A DNA stretch of 49,216 nucleotides from Gp6-AA45 sp035652075 (GCA_035652075.1 DASREL010000128.1:1-49216), one strand, 5' to 3'; positions 22,840 through 31,794 are shown, counted from the first letter of the stretch. The notes: a model not told the origin generated them from the sequence alone. Numbers and translations are program-made.

Positions 22840-23175
22840 CTACCCCTCCGCCTTCAGCAGCCGCGCGATGGCGGCGGCGCGGCGGTTCCAGTCGGCGGTC
22901 TCCTCGTCGAGCTGTTTGCGGCCGGATCTCGTCAACGAGTAGATCCGCGCGCGACGCGAGTTTTCGGTCTGCGTCCACTCGGCGTTTACGTAGCCGGCGC
23001 GTTCGAGGCGCTGGAGCGCGACCATCAGCGATCCGGGATTCACTTTGAACACGCCGCGCGAAATCTGCTCGACGCGGCGCGTAATCCCGAAGCCGTGCAT
23101 CGGCTCGAGGCTGAGAGTTTTCAGGATGAGGAGATCGAGCGTCCCCTGGATGACGTCAGTGTTCGAATCGCCCAC
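22840..23175 (-). CDS. PadR-family transcriptional regulator
   Basis: A 111-residue winged-helix regulator with the PadR pattern: VIQGTLDLLILKTLSLEPMHGFGITRRVEQ at the N-terminus, the recognition helix and wing region (VNPGSLMVALQRLERAGYVNAEWTQTENSRRARIYSLT), and a C-terminal dimerisation helix (SGRKQLDEETADWNRRAAAIARLL). PadR genes directly upstream of ADOP permeases are a common acidobacterial pairing, and the regulator most likely controls its own operon. The start is GTG 23175, close behind a -35/-10 promoter that contains a perfect TCTTGAC-A-GTCAAGA palindrome, the best candidate operator. Confidence 0.93.
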   Translation of the reverse strand: MGDSNTDVIQGTLDLLILKTLSLEPMHGFGITRRVEQISRGVFKVNPGSLMVALQRLERAGYVNAEWTQTENSRRARIYSLTRSGRKQLDEETADWNRRAAAIARLLKAEG

Positions 23176-23183
23176 GGATCCGA

Positions 23184-23214
23184 ACGATACGCCGCTTCAT
23201 CTTGACAGTCAAGA
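23184..23214 (-). promoter_or_regulatory. padR-permease promoter with overlapping palindromic operator
   Basis: The minus strand has TTGACT (23212-23207), a 17-bp spacer, then TATCGT (23189-23184), ending 9 nt before GTG 23175 with no Shine-Dalgarno sequence. The -35 lies inside TCTTGACAGTCAAGA (23200-23214), a perfect 7-bp-arm palindrome. PadR autorepression there is inferred. Confidence 0.65.
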
Positions 23215-23215
23215 G

Positions 23216-25468
23216 CTAGCGCTGAAAGGCGTACGACAGCTTGACGAAGAACTGGCGATCCTGCTGCTCCAGGCGTCTCAGATCCGACAACTCGCGGTCG
23301 TCGCCGTATCCGACGAACATCACCGACTGCCAGTTGATTTTGTACGCGAACAACGCCGATCCGCCGAATGTCCCCGACCGCTGATCGACACTCGAGAGAT
23401 ACAGCGACGGGTCGCGCGTCGTGCCGACATACTGCGCGATCACGCGGACGAACATCCGTGCGGTAAACGTGTACGTGCCCTTAACCCGCTCGACCGTCTG
23501 CGTGAACAGCCGGTCGCGTGACGGACCGACATCGACGCGCCGCACGTTGTCGACGAGATCGATCGCCAGATGATCGCTGACCTGCAGCGTCGCGTTGGCG
23601 TTGATCGTGCTGCCATGCGCCGGGCGCGCGTTGTCGAAATCGATGTCCTGGCCGAGCGTGCCGTTGATCGCGACGAGCGACAGCGTGCGCGACGGGCTGA
23701 ACTGCGCATAGTATCCGAACTGCTTTCGGCCGATGACCGGCCCCGATTCGCCGGCGCGCGTCCGGTTGTCGATGTAGCGGAGCTGGACGGATCCGTTCCA
23801 CCGCGTGTCCATCGTGACGCCCGGCTCGACGTCGCGCGTAATCACCGCGCCATCCGGTTCCGCCTGGTAATCCACGTTGACGAACGTGCGCTCGCGCGTG
23901 ACGAGCCCCGTCGGATACACCTGCCACCCGGTCGACGCGTACCCTTCGCGATACCCCACTTGCGGAATGAAGCCGGTGTCCGCGCGAAAGCCGTCGGTGA
24001 CGTCGACGTACTTGCCGTACCAATCGAGATGGCGCGTGTTGTGATTCCAGTAGGTTTCGAGCGCGCTGCCGTGGAGCGACTGACCGACCCACGCATCGGC
24101 GAGGTCGGGACGGTTCGGCGCTCGCGTGTCGCTGTACAACCATTGACCGGTGATCACGTCGGTCGCCGAAGGGCGCCACTGAAAATCGGGACCGACGACG
24201 CGGTTGTGATAGACGCCGTCACGCCCCTCCCGATCGGTGACCATCGCGCCGACGAACGACAGGCCGATGTCGCGTTTCGCGCGGCCGATGAACACGCTCG
24301 AGGGCCCCGCTTGATCCGCCGACGAGGATTCGTTGGCGCCGGGCAGGATCACCGTTCCGCCACCGGCGTCCTCGGTGACGAGCGCGGTGTACCGAATGCC
24401 GGCTTCTTTCCCGGTGACGCGCCCGCCCCACGTCGGCGCGGTGATCGTTCGCGTGTAGACGGCTTGAAACGGGGTTTGAAAGAGATCGACGCCCTCGAGG
24501 AAGAACGGCCGCTTCTCGGGATAGAACAGCGCGAACCGCTCGTTCGCTGAAATCTGCGCGGTGTCGGACTCCACCTGCGAGAAATCCGGCTTGACCGTCA
24601 GGTCGATGGCGTTGTTGGCGTTCGGCGTGTACTTCAGGTCGAGGCCGATATGCGACCGCAGCGGCTCGGCGACCAGCGGCCGCCCCAGTTCGTCGTCTTG
24701 CGGGCGCGCCGTCTCGCTGCTGCTCACGTAGGGCGCCACGACGAGGTGCCCCCCTGCCGGCAATCCCGAAAGGCCCGTCATTGTGTTCTCGCGGCAAATC
24801 GTGCAGTTGCTCCCTTTCGGCAGCCGCGCCGTCACGAATTGATAGCGCGACAGCCGCGGATAATTGCGGAACAGAATGAAGCCCCACGTCTGCGGGTCGA
24901 CGGTCTTGTAGCGCAGGCTCGAAAACGGAATCCGAATCTCGACCGTCCATCCGCGCGTCGAAATCTGTGCGGCCGAGTCCCAGAAGAAGTCCGGGGACGA
25001 GTTCTCGCCAGAGGCATCGTCGGTGACCGCGTCGTACTGCACGTTGTGCGGCGTGACGAAGAACTCGATGGCGGTCCGGCCGGTGTTCAACGGATCGAGA
25101 AAGAGGCCGCCGAAGTCGGTGCTGCTGCCGTTGATATTGTCGTGGTCGCCGAGCGGCGCGCGGATCGCGGCGACGTTCGGATCCTCGAAGTCCAACCCGA
25201 CATAAAGGAATCGGTCGTCGTATGTCAGCAGGCCGACGTTTTTAACGGGGGGTTCCGTGTTGTCGCCGGGCGAGGCTTCATACCACGTGTCGATCCGCGT
25301 CGCGTTCTTCCAGCCCTCGTCGCTGAGGTCGCCGTCGATGCGAATCGGGCTCGTGGTACGAGAGATGCGGAAGGTGGCGCCGGCCAGCGACGACTGTGCG
25401 GACGCGACATTGACCCATCCAAGACATCCCAGCGCAACTATCGTGACGCACACCCGCCTCGACGACAT
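23216..25468 (-). CDS. DUF5916 outer-membrane protein with CBM9-like N-terminal domain
   Basis: A 750-residue secreted protein. The chosen start, ATG 25468, begins the signal peptide (MSSRRVCVTIVALGCLGWVN...ASAQ); GTG 25507 is possible. The N-terminal third is a carbohydrate-binding family 9-like sandwich (FRISRTTSPIRIDGDLSDEGWKNA, FLYVGLDFEDPN, WTVEIRIPFSSLRY). The remainder is the DUF5916 beta-barrel region (LKYTPNANNAIDLTVKPDFSQVESD, NERFALFYPEKRPFFLEG), ending LRRLEQQDRQFFVKLSYAFQR with a terminal aromatic/Arg strand. Such proteins are frequent in Acidobacteriota and Bacteroidota; the function is not established. It diverges from a tripartite efflux operon, and the intergenic strip has a TATACT -10 for the other strand. 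Confidence 0.88.
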   Translation of the reverse strand: MSSRRVCVTIVALGCLGWVNVASAQSSLAGATFRISRTTSPIRIDGDLSDEGWKNATRIDTWYEASPGDNTEPPVKNVGLLTYDDRFLYVGLDFEDPNVAAIRAPLGDHDNINGSSTDFGGLFLDPLNTGRTAIEFFVTPHNVQYDAVTDDASGENSSPDFFWDSAAQISTRGWTVEIRIPFSSLRYKTVDPQTWGFILFRNYPRLSRYQFVTARLPKGSNCTICRENTMTGLSGLPAGGHLVVAPYVSSSETARPQDDELGRPLVAEPLRSHIGLDLKYTPNANNAIDLTVKPDFSQVESDTAQISANERFALFYPEKRPFFLEGVDLFQTPFQAVYTRTITAPTWGGRVTGKEAGIRYTALVTEDAGGGTVILPGANESSSADQAGPSSVFIGRAKRDIGLSFVGAMVTDREGRDGVYHNRVVGPDFQWRPSATDVITGQWLYSDTRAPNRPDLADAWVGQSLHGSALETYWNHNTRHLDWYGKYVDVTDGFRADTGFIPQVGYREGYASTGWQVYPTGLVTRERTFVNVDYQAEPDGAVITRDVEPGVTMDTRWNGSVQLRYIDNRTRAGESGPVIGRKQFGYYAQFSPSRTLSLVAINGTLGQDIDFDNARPAHGSTINANATLQVSDHLAIDLVDNVRRVDVGPSRDRLFTQTVERVKGTYTFTARMFVRVIAQYVGTTRDPSLYLSSVDQRSGTFGGSALFAYKINWQSVMFVGYGDDRELSDLRRLEQQDRQFFVKLSYAFQR

Positions 25469-25510
25469 CCGAGCGTTAGACGCTGGCACATCGGTTTCAG
25501 TTCTCACAGC

Positions 25511-25516
25511 TATACT
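25511..25516 (+). promoter_or_regulatory. Candidate -10 (TATACT) for the TolC-HlyD-MFS operon
   Basis: TATACT lies 45 bp before GTG 25562 in the AT-richer strip of the divergent intergenic region. A leader of about 40 nt would result. No confident -35 is seen. Confidence 0.4.
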
Positions 25517-25561
25517 TGGTTATTTGTCCCGCTCGCGCGGGGACGAGAAAGGGTCGCCGTT

Positions 25562-27016
25562 GTGAGAGTCGCTCCGCTGGTCCTGGCCGTGATCGCGACC
25601 GTCAGTGCGTCGCGGGTGTTCGCGCAGGGACCGCCGCCGCCACCCACTGCCGCGCCGCAGGCGGCGCGTCCGCTGCAGATGCCGCAGTCGCTGCAGACGT
25701 TTCTCGGCGGCATTCCGACCGGCACCGCGAGCGGCGACGCCATCACGATCACGGTCGTCGACGCCATCACACGCGCGCTCGCTCACAACCTCGGCGTGCT
25801 GACGGCCGACGAAAACCTCGGCCGCGCGCAGAGTGCGCGCTGGCTGGCGCTGTCGAGCCTGCTGCCGAATGTCAACGCGCGCGTCAGCGAAACGCGTCAG
25901 ATCCTCGACCTCGAAGCGTTCGGGTTCAAAGGCGGACCCGATTCGCCGTTTGGCAACCTGCCGTCGCTCGTCGGCCCGTTCAACGTGTTCGATGCGCGCG
26001 TCTACCTGTCGCAATCGATCTTCGACTGGAACGCGATCAACAACTCGCGCGCCGAATCACATGGGCTGGCCGCAGCCCGACTGATGCAGCGCAGCGCGCG
26101 CGACCTCGTCATTCATGTCGCCGGCAACCTGTACATCCAGGCGCTCGCCGCGTCGGCGCGTGCCGACTCCGCCCGGGCGCAGGAGCAGACGGCACAAGCG
26201 CTGTTCACGCAGGCGCAGGACCTCAAGAACAGCGGCATCATCGCCGGCGTCGAGGTGCTGCGCGCGCAGGTGCAACTGAACACCGAGACGCAGCGCGTCA
26301 CCTCCACCGCGAACGAGTTCGAGAAGGCGAAGCTGCAGCTCGCGCGCGTCATCGGCTTGCCGCTCGGACAGAAGTTCAACCTGGATCCCAATCTGCCGCC
26401 GCTGCCCGATCCCGATCTGCCGTTCGAGCAGACGGTCGAGCGCGCGTTTCAGCAGCGGCCCGATTACCAGGCGGCGCTCGAGCGGGTGCAGGCCGCCGAA
26501 GCGGTGCGGCGCGCCGCGGTGGGTGAAGCCTTGCCGTCCGCGCGCGTCAACGCGGACTACGGTGCGATCGGGCTGACGCCGTCGGGCGCGCAGAACACAT
26601 ACGCGGTCAGCGGCGTGCTGAACGTACCGATCTTTCAGGGCGGACGGACCCGCGGCCGGATCCTCGAGGCGGATGCGGATCTCCGTCAGCGGCAAGCCGA
26701 AGCCGACGATCTGAAAGCCTCGATCTACTACGAGGTGCAGACGGCGTACTTGGATCTCAAAGCGACGCAACAACAGTTGCAAGTCGCCCAACGCGCGCGC
26801 GATCTCGCCGCGCAGCAGCTGACGCAGGCCCGCGATCGCTTCGCGGCCGGCGTCGCCAGCAACATCGAAGTCGTCCAGGCACAGGAAGCCGTCGCGCTGG
26901 CGAACGAACAGTTCATCACCGCGCAGTTCGGCTACGACCTCGCGAAAGGCGCGCTCATCCGCGGCGTCGGCGCATCGCAAGACGTCCTGCGGCAGATTCT
27001 CGGAGGCACCCGCTGA
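25562..27016 (+). CDS. TolC-family outer membrane efflux protein
   Basis: A 484-residue TolC-like protein from GTG 25562, with a signal peptide (VRVAPLVLAVIATVSASRVFAQ) and a Pro/Gln-rich linker. Two structural repeats each contain the OEP helix-strand pattern: NLGVLTADENLGRAQSARWLALSSLLPNVNARVS and RPDYQAALERVQAAEAVRRAAVGEALPSARVNADYG, with long coiled-coil helices (ARDLAAQQLTQARDRFAAGVASNIEVVQAQEAVALANEQF). It should form the trimeric exit duct of the efflux system. Its TGA overlaps the ATG of the HlyD-family adaptor gene by 1 nt, and the three genes form a tight operon like emrAB with its own outer channel. Confidence 0.94.
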   Translation: MRVAPLVLAVIATVSASRVFAQGPPPPPTAAPQAARPLQMPQSLQTFLGGIPTGTASGDAITITVVDAITRALAHNLGVLTADENLGRAQSARWLALSSLLPNVNARVSETRQILDLEAFGFKGGPDSPFGNLPSLVGPFNVFDARVYLSQSIFDWNAINNSRAESHGLAAARLMQRSARDLVIHVAGNLYIQALAASARADSARAQEQTAQALFTQAQDLKNSGIIAGVEVLRAQVQLNTETQRVTSTANEFEKAKLQLARVIGLPLGQKFNLDPNLPPLPDPDLPFEQTVERAFQQRPDYQAALERVQAAEAVRRAAVGEALPSARVNADYGAIGLTPSGAQNTYAVSGVLNVPIFQGGRTRGRILEADADLRQRQAEADDLKASIYYEVQTAYLDLKATQQQLQVAQRARDLAAQQLTQARDRFAAGVASNIEVVQAQEAVALANEQFITAQFGYDLAKGALIRGVGASQDVLRQILGGTR

Positions 27017-28221
27017 TGGCGGACAAGAGAGTACAAATCGGAATCGGCGTCCTCGTCCTGCTGCTGGTGGGCGCGGGCGCGTGGTACATGCTCACCCGCG
27101 GGCGCGAGTCGACCGACGATGCGCAGATCGACTCGCACGTGACGCAAGTATCGGCGCGCGTCGGCGGGACGATCACGAAAGTCGCCGTCGACGACAATCA
27201 GCTCGTCGACGCGGGCGCGCTGCTGGTCGAACTCGATCCGCGCGACTATCAGGTCGCGCTCGATAAAGCGCGCGCCGAGCTGGCCGACGCCGAAGCCGCC
27301 GCGCAGGCGGCGCAAAGCAACGTCCCGATCATGTCGACCGCGGCCACCAGCGGCGTCGCCACCGCGCGCGGCGGCGTGACGCAGGCGGAAAGCGGCATCG
27401 CCGGCGCGCAGCAGGAGATCGCCGCCGCCCGCGCGCGCTTGACGACCGCGCAGGCGAAGCTGCGGGAAGCCGAGGCGAACGCCACAAAGGCGGCGCGTGA
27501 CGTCGAACGGCTCCGCGGTCTGCTCGCGAAAGACGAAGTGTCGCAGCAACAGTACGACGCGGCGGTCGCCGCGGCCGACGCGCAGCGGGCCGCCGCCGAC
27601 TCGGCCCGCGCGCAGGTGACCGAAGCCGAGGCGGGCGTGCCGGCCGCCGAAAGCCGGCTCGCGCAGGCGCGTGCCGGCGAGCAGCAGGCACACGCCGAAC
27701 TGCAGACCGCGCAAACGGCGCCGCAGCGCGTCGCGATGAGCAAAGCGCAAGCGGCCGCCGCCGAAGCGCGCGTACAGCAGGCCAAGGCCAACGTGTCGCA
27801 GGCGGAGTTGAACCTGCAGTACACGACCGTCAAAGCCCCCATCCGCGGCATCGTCTCCAAGAAAGGGATCAATCCCGGTCAGGTGGTGCAAGCCGGACAG
27901 CCGCTCCTCGCGATCGTCGACATCGACAACGTGTGGATCACGGCAAACTTCAAAGAGACGCAGTTAAAAGACATGCGCGCCGGTCAGCGCGTCACCGTCG
28001 ACGTCGATGCGTTCGGCGGTCGAGAATACAAAGGCAAGGTCGACAGCATCGCAGGTGCGACGGGTGCGCGCTTCAGTCTGCTGCCGCCCGAAAACGCGAC
28101 CGGTAACTTCGTGAAGGTCGTCCAGCGCGTGCCGGTGAAGATCGTGCTCGATCCCGGCCAGGATCCCGAGCACTTGCTGCGGCCCGGACTCTCGGTGACG
28201 CCGACGGTTTACACGCGGTGA
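27016..28221 (+). CDS. HlyD/EmrA-family membrane fusion protein
   Basis: A 401-residue periplasmic adaptor. A single N-terminal TM (VQIGIGVLVLLLVGAGAWYMLTRG) is followed by the EmrA-type start of the barrel (RESTDDAQIDSHVTQVSARVGGTITKVAVDDNQLVDAGALLVELDPRDY). A very Ala/Gln-rich coiled-coil hairpin spans about residues 75-265. The second lipoyl half and beta-barrel follow (LQYTTVKAPIRGIVSKKGINPGQVVQAGQPLLAIVDIDNVWITANFKETQL), then the VPVKIVLDP strand. It links the MFS pump to TolC. Its stop overlaps the GTG of the MFS gene by 4 nt. Confidence 0.95.
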   Translation: MADKRVQIGIGVLVLLLVGAGAWYMLTRGRESTDDAQIDSHVTQVSARVGGTITKVAVDDNQLVDAGALLVELDPRDYQVALDKARAELADAEAAAQAAQSNVPIMSTAATSGVATARGGVTQAESGIAGAQQEIAAARARLTTAQAKLREAEANATKAARDVERLRGLLAKDEVSQQQYDAAVAAADAQRAAADSARAQVTEAEAGVPAAESRLAQARAGEQQAHAELQTAQTAPQRVAMSKAQAAAAEARVQQAKANVSQAELNLQYTTVKAPIRGIVSKKGINPGQVVQAGQPLLAIVDIDNVWITANFKETQLKDMRAGQRVTVDVDAFGGREYKGKVDSIAGATGARFSLLPPENATGNFVKVVQRVPVKIVLDPGQDPEHLLRPGLSVTPTVYTR

Positions 28222-29765
28222 GCGAAGAACGCCACATCAACCCGTGGATCATCGCCGTCTCGGTGATGTTCGCCACCTTCATGGAGGTGCTGGATACCAC
28301 CGTCGTCAACGTGTCGCTGCCGCACATCGCCGGCAGTCTGTCTGCGACGATCGACGAGGCTACCTGGGCGCTGACGTCCTACCTTGTCGCCAACGCGATC
28401 GTCCTCCCGATGACCGGCTGGCTCGCGAGCCGATTTGGCCGCAAGAACCTGCTGATGCTCTCCGTCGTCGGCTTCACGCTCTCCTCGTTCCTGTGCGGCG
28501 TCGCGCCGACGCTCGGCATGTTGATCGTGTTCCGCTGTGTGCAGGGCGCAACCGGCGGATGTCTGCAGCCGCTCTCGCAGGCGGTGCTCCTCGAGGCGTT
28601 TACGCCGCAGGATCGCGGCAAAGCCATGGGCTTCTGGGCGCTCGGTATCGTGGTCGCGCCGATCATGGGTCCGGTGCTCGGCGGATGGCTGACGGATAAC
28701 TACAGCTGGCGCTGGGTCTTCTACATCAACCTGCCGGTCGGCATTGCGTCGATCGTGATGACGAAGCTGTTCATCTTCGATCCGCCGTATCTGCGCCAGG
28801 AGAATCGCGGCGTCGATTACTGGGGCATCGGGCTGCTCGCGGTCGGCATCGCCGCGCTGCAGATCCTGCTCGACAAAGGACAGGAAGAAGACTGGTTCTC
28901 GTCGAACTTCATGACGGCGCTCGCGATTCTCAGCGCGGCGTGCCTGATCGCCCTCGTCATCCACGAACTGACAACCGACGATCCCGTCGTCGATTTGCGT
29001 GTGTTCAAGAAGCGCAGTTACGCCGTCGGCGTGTTCCTGATGACGATCGTCGGGTTCGTCTTGTACGGCAGCATGGTGCTCTTGCCGATCATGCTGCAGA
29101 CGCTGCTGGCGTATCCGCCGCTGCAGGCCGGCATCGCGATGGCTCCGCGCGGCATCGGTTCGTTTTTCGCGATGCCGATCACCGGTCTGATCACGGGCAA
29201 GGTCGATGCGAGAAAACTGCTCACGGGCGGATTGATCATCGGCGGGCTCACGCTGGTGTGGCTGTCCGATCTGAATCTGCAGGCGGGTTATTGGGACATT
29301 TTCTGGCCGCAGGCCATTCAGGGCGTCGGGATGTCACTGCTGTTCGTGCCGCTGACGACGGTGTCGATGGATCCGATACCGCGCGAGCAGATGGGCAACG
29401 CGACGAGCCTGTTCAACTTGATGCGCAACATCGGCGGGAGCGTCGGCATTGCAACGACCGGCACGCTGCTGGCTCGTCACAATCAGTCGACGACGGCGCT
29501 GCTGGGACGCAACATCACGGCGTACGACACAACGTCTCAATCGATGCTCGCCGGGTTACGCGCTACATTCATGGCTGCCGGGGCGGACGCGGTGACGGCG
29601 ACCGAGCGCGCTCACGCCGCCATGTTCGGCATGGTTCAGCGGCAGGCGACGATGGTGTCCTTCGTCGGCATCTTCCAACTGCTCGGCATCATGTTCATCG
29701 CGCTCGTCCCGCTCGTGCTGTTGATGCAGAAGCCGAAGGGCGGCGGGCACGTCGTGGCGCACTAA
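28218..29765 (+). CDS. DHA2-family MFS multidrug transporter, EmrB/QacA type
   Basis: A 515-residue 14-TM drug:H+ antiporter. Motifs include the TM1 pattern ATFMEVLDTTVVNVSLPHIAGSL with the membrane-embedded Asp, GWLASRFGRKNLLM (motif A), RCVQGATGGCLQPLSQAVL (motif B), and GPVLGGWLTDNYSWRWVFYINLPVG (motif C region). The second half contains PRGIGSFFAMPITGLITGK and the DPIPREQMGNATSLFNLMRNIGGSVGIA block. With the upstream adaptor and TolC protein it should export hydrophobic compounds directly across both membranes. The start is GTG 28218 within the stop of the adaptor gene. Its 3' end overlaps the convergent AI-2E gene by 4 bp. Confidence 0.95.
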   Translation: MSEERHINPWIIAVSVMFATFMEVLDTTVVNVSLPHIAGSLSATIDEATWALTSYLVANAIVLPMTGWLASRFGRKNLLMLSVVGFTLSSFLCGVAPTLGMLIVFRCVQGATGGCLQPLSQAVLLEAFTPQDRGKAMGFWALGIVVAPIMGPVLGGWLTDNYSWRWVFYINLPVGIASIVMTKLFIFDPPYLRQENRGVDYWGIGLLAVGIAALQILLDKGQEEDWFSSNFMTALAILSAACLIALVIHELTTDDPVVDLRVFKKRSYAVGVFLMTIVGFVLYGSMVLLPIMLQTLLAYPPLQAGIAMAPRGIGSFFAMPITGLITGKVDARKLLTGGLIIGGLTLVWLSDLNLQAGYWDIFWPQAIQGVGMSLLFVPLTTVSMDPIPREQMGNATSLFNLMRNIGGSVGIATTGTLLARHNQSTTALLGRNITAYDTTSQSMLAGLRATFMAAGADAVTATERAHAAMFGMVQRQATMVSFVGIFQLLGIMFIALVPLVLLMQKPKGGGHVVAH

Positions 29766-30811
29766 CCCGCCTTGCGACGTTCGATGACGCGATGCTCTCG
29801 AACTGTCTCTTCCCCGAGCTTGTGTCGCAGCCAGATGCGTTCGATAGCTGGATAGACAGCGGCAAGCGGGAGCGCGATCAGCGCCCCAATCACGCCGGCG
29901 AGTTCGGCGCCGACGGCGAACGCGAGGATCACTGCCACATTCGAGAGCTTCAGCCGGTCGCCGTACACGTACGGCGCGATGAAGTAGTTTTCCGCCGTGT
30001 GATAGCAGAGATACAGAATCGCGACGATGAGGGCGGTTTTACCGGAGACGGTGAATGCGAGCGCGAGCGCCGGCAGCGATGACAGGATGAAACCGAGGAC
30101 CGGGATGAAATCGCAGAGCCCGGCGATGACGGCGAGCAGCAGCGCCGCCGGCACCTTCAGGATCGACAGCGACACGAGGACGAACACGGTGGCAAAGATC
30201 GACGTCGCGATATTGCCGGCGACGTAGCCGAAGATGACGCGCTCGCCTTCGACCAGCGTCTGCTCCACCTTCGGCCGTTTGTCTTTCGCCACGAACGCCA
30301 CCAGCCAGTCACGTGTCTGACGCCCCTCGAGCAGCAGATACATCGTCAAAATGAAGCCGAGCACGCCGACCACCAGCGCCGCCATCGCGGACTGCAGGAA
30401 CCGGACGGCGTACGGCGCGACGCGCGATTGAATATCGTGCTGGTCGCCGATCGCATTCCGCGCAAACGGCGGCAGCGCCTCCTGCAATTGATGAGTGATG
30501 CTGTTGGCGTGCGTCGACACGTACTGGAGCTGATCGCTCAGCGACGCCCACGTCAGCCACACAAAGCCGCCGATCAGCGCGAGCAGCACCACCGTCACGA
30601 CAGCGGTGGCGCCCCAGCGCGGCAGACCGCGACGCTCGAACCACGCGACGACCGGCCCGAGCGTCACGGCGAGCAGCACCGCGACAATCAGCACGAGGAC
30701 GGTCTGGATGAGCTGCATGCACAGCCACACCAGCGCGACGGCCGCGATGATCTTCAGGAGGGTCCGCCACGGAACCTCGACGGCGACGCGTCGCTTGCCA
30801 GAATCGGTCAT
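29762..30811 (-). CDS. AI-2E family transporter (PerM-type permease), second copy
   Basis: A 349-residue membrane protein of the same family as the product of 2775-3854 but clearly divergent. TM segments lie near the N-terminus (LLKIIAAVALVWLCMQLIQTVLVLIVAVLLAVTLGP, WGATAVVTVVLLALIGGFVWLTW). A soluble insert (about residues 90-140) is followed by the conserved second half: VIFGYVAGNIATSIFATVFV, LLLAVIAGLCDFIPVLGFILSSLPALALAF, ENYFIAPYVYGDRLKLSNVAVILA and GALIALPLAAVYPAIERIWL. The substrate is unknown. It is convergent with the efflux operon and divergent from the LigD-type polymerase gene, from which a palindromic repeat separates it. Confidence 0.9.
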   Translation of the reverse strand: MTDSGKRRVAVEVPWRTLLKIIAAVALVWLCMQLIQTVLVLIVAVLLAVTLGPVVAWFERRGLPRWGATAVVTVVLLALIGGFVWLTWASLSDQLQYVSTHANSITHQLQEALPPFARNAIGDQHDIQSRVAPYAVRFLQSAMAALVVGVLGFILTMYLLLEGRQTRDWLVAFVAKDKRPKVEQTLVEGERVIFGYVAGNIATSIFATVFVLVSLSILKVPAALLLAVIAGLCDFIPVLGFILSSLPALALAFTVSGKTALIVAILYLCYHTAENYFIAPYVYGDRLKLSNVAVILAFAVGAELAGVIGALIALPLAAVYPAIERIWLRHKLGEETVREHRVIERRKAG

Positions 30812-30816
30812 ACGCA

Positions 30817-30839
30817 GCAGGCCTGAAGGCCTGCGCTAC
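30817..30839. repeat. 23-bp palindromic repeat (GCAGGCCT-GA-AGGCCTGC plus GCTAC), copy 1
   Basis: Perfect 8-bp arms around GA, followed by GCTAC. Related copies lie at 31807-31829 and, inverted, at 31867-31889. Here the GCTAC end supplies the first bases of the -10 element of the LigD-type polymerase gene. Confidence 0.8.
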
Positions 30840-30842
30840 GAT
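30837..30842 (+). promoter_or_regulatory. -10 element (TACGAT), partly made by a repeat, for a leaderless LigD-type polymerase transcript
   Basis: TACGAT ends 8 nt before ATG 30850 with no ribosome-binding site. Its first half belongs to the 23-bp palindromic repeat, so the repeat may have carried or created the promoter. Confidence 0.45.
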
Positions 30843-30849
30843 CGCTCGC

Positions 30850-31785
30850 ATGGCGCGTGCCGAGAACGATCGTCCTCTGGTGGCGGGGATCGGCATTTCG
30901 AACGCCACCCGCGTCCTTTTTCCTGCAGCACAGGCCACAAAGCTCGACCTCGCGAAGTACTACTCGTCGATCGCGAAATGGATCGTGCCGCATGTCGCCG
31001 ACCGCCCCCTGACGCTGGTCCACTGCCCGAAAGGCGTGCCGGCCGGGGGCGCGCGGAAAGGCGTCGATTGCGTGTTCATGAAGCACGCGAAGGCGTGGGG
31101 GCCGTCAGCGCTCCGGCGTGTGCGCATCCGAGAGAAAACGAAAATCGGCGAGTACCTGATCGCCGACACGATCGAAGCCGTCGTCGGGCTCGCACAGATG
31201 GACGTGCTCGAGATTCACACATGGAATTCGGTGTGTGCGGACGTCGAGCACCCGAACCGGATCGTGATCGATCTCGACCCCGGTGAAGAGATCGGATGGT
31301 CAGCCGTCGTCGCAGCTGCGCGTCTCGTGCGGCAACTCCTGGGCGCCGTCGACCTGGACAGCTTCGTCAAGACCACCGGCGGCCGAGGGCTCCACGTCGT
31401 CGTGCCGCTGACGCCCCGCGCCGACTGGGCCGAGTGCCTCGCGTTCGCGCGCGCGTTCGCGATGTCACTGGTCCGGCGGCAACCGGATCTGTTCACCGAA
31501 CAGTTCGGAAAAGCCGGACGGCACGACAAGATCCTGATCGACTACTTGCGCAACAACCGCACGAACACGTCGATCGCTGCGTACTCGACGCGCGCGAAAC
31601 CAGACGCGCCGGTCTCCGTGCCGCTGACGTGGACCGAGTTGTCGCCGAAGCGGACGCCCGATCGATTCACGATCAACACGGTGCCGGCGCGCCTCGGCCG
31701 CTTGCGCAGCGATCCGTGGAAGGACTACTGGCGCGCGAAACAAACGATCCCGCGCAACGCCGTCGCCGCGCTCGAACGCATGTAG
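30850..31785 (+). CDS. LigD-type primase/polymerase domain protein (NHEJ polymerase, stand-alone)
   Basis: A 311-residue protein matching the polymerase domain of bacterial LigD, an archaeo-eukaryotic-primase-fold enzyme that fills gaps and adds (ribo)nucleotides at double-strand breaks. Visible landmarks: TRVLFPAAQATKLDLAKYYSSIAKWIVPHVADRPLTL, the FMKH phosphate-contact region, the metal-binding pair D141/D143 in VIDLDPGEE, VKTTGGRGLHVVVPL, and DYLRNNRTNTSIAAYSTRAKP. No ligase or phosphoesterase domain is attached and no Ku gene lies in the window. Such split polymerases usually work with Ku and a ligase encoded elsewhere. The gene is followed at 9 bp by mltB-like DNA. Confidence 0.93.
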   Translation: MARAENDRPLVAGIGISNATRVLFPAAQATKLDLAKYYSSIAKWIVPHVADRPLTLVHCPKGVPAGGARKGVDCVFMKHAKAWGPSALRRVRIREKTKIGEYLIADTIEAVVGLAQMDVLEIHTWNSVCADVEHPNRIVIDLDPGEEIGWSAVVAAARLVRQLLGAVDLDSFVKTTGGRGLHVVVPLTPRADWAECLAFARAFAMSLVRRQPDLFTEQFGKAGRHDKILIDYLRNNRTNTSIAAYSTRAKPDAPVSVPLTWTELSPKRTPDRFTINTVPARLGRLRSDPWKDYWRAKQTIPRNAVAALERM

Positions 31786-31788
31786 ACT
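31783..31788 (+). promoter_or_regulatory. -10 element (TAGACT) overlapping the polymerase stop codon, leaderless mltB-like start
   Basis: TAGACT begins with the TAG stop of the upstream gene and ends 7 nt before ATG 31795. No Shine-Dalgarno sequence precedes that ATG. Confidence 0.4.
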
Positions 31789-31794
31789 TTTGAC

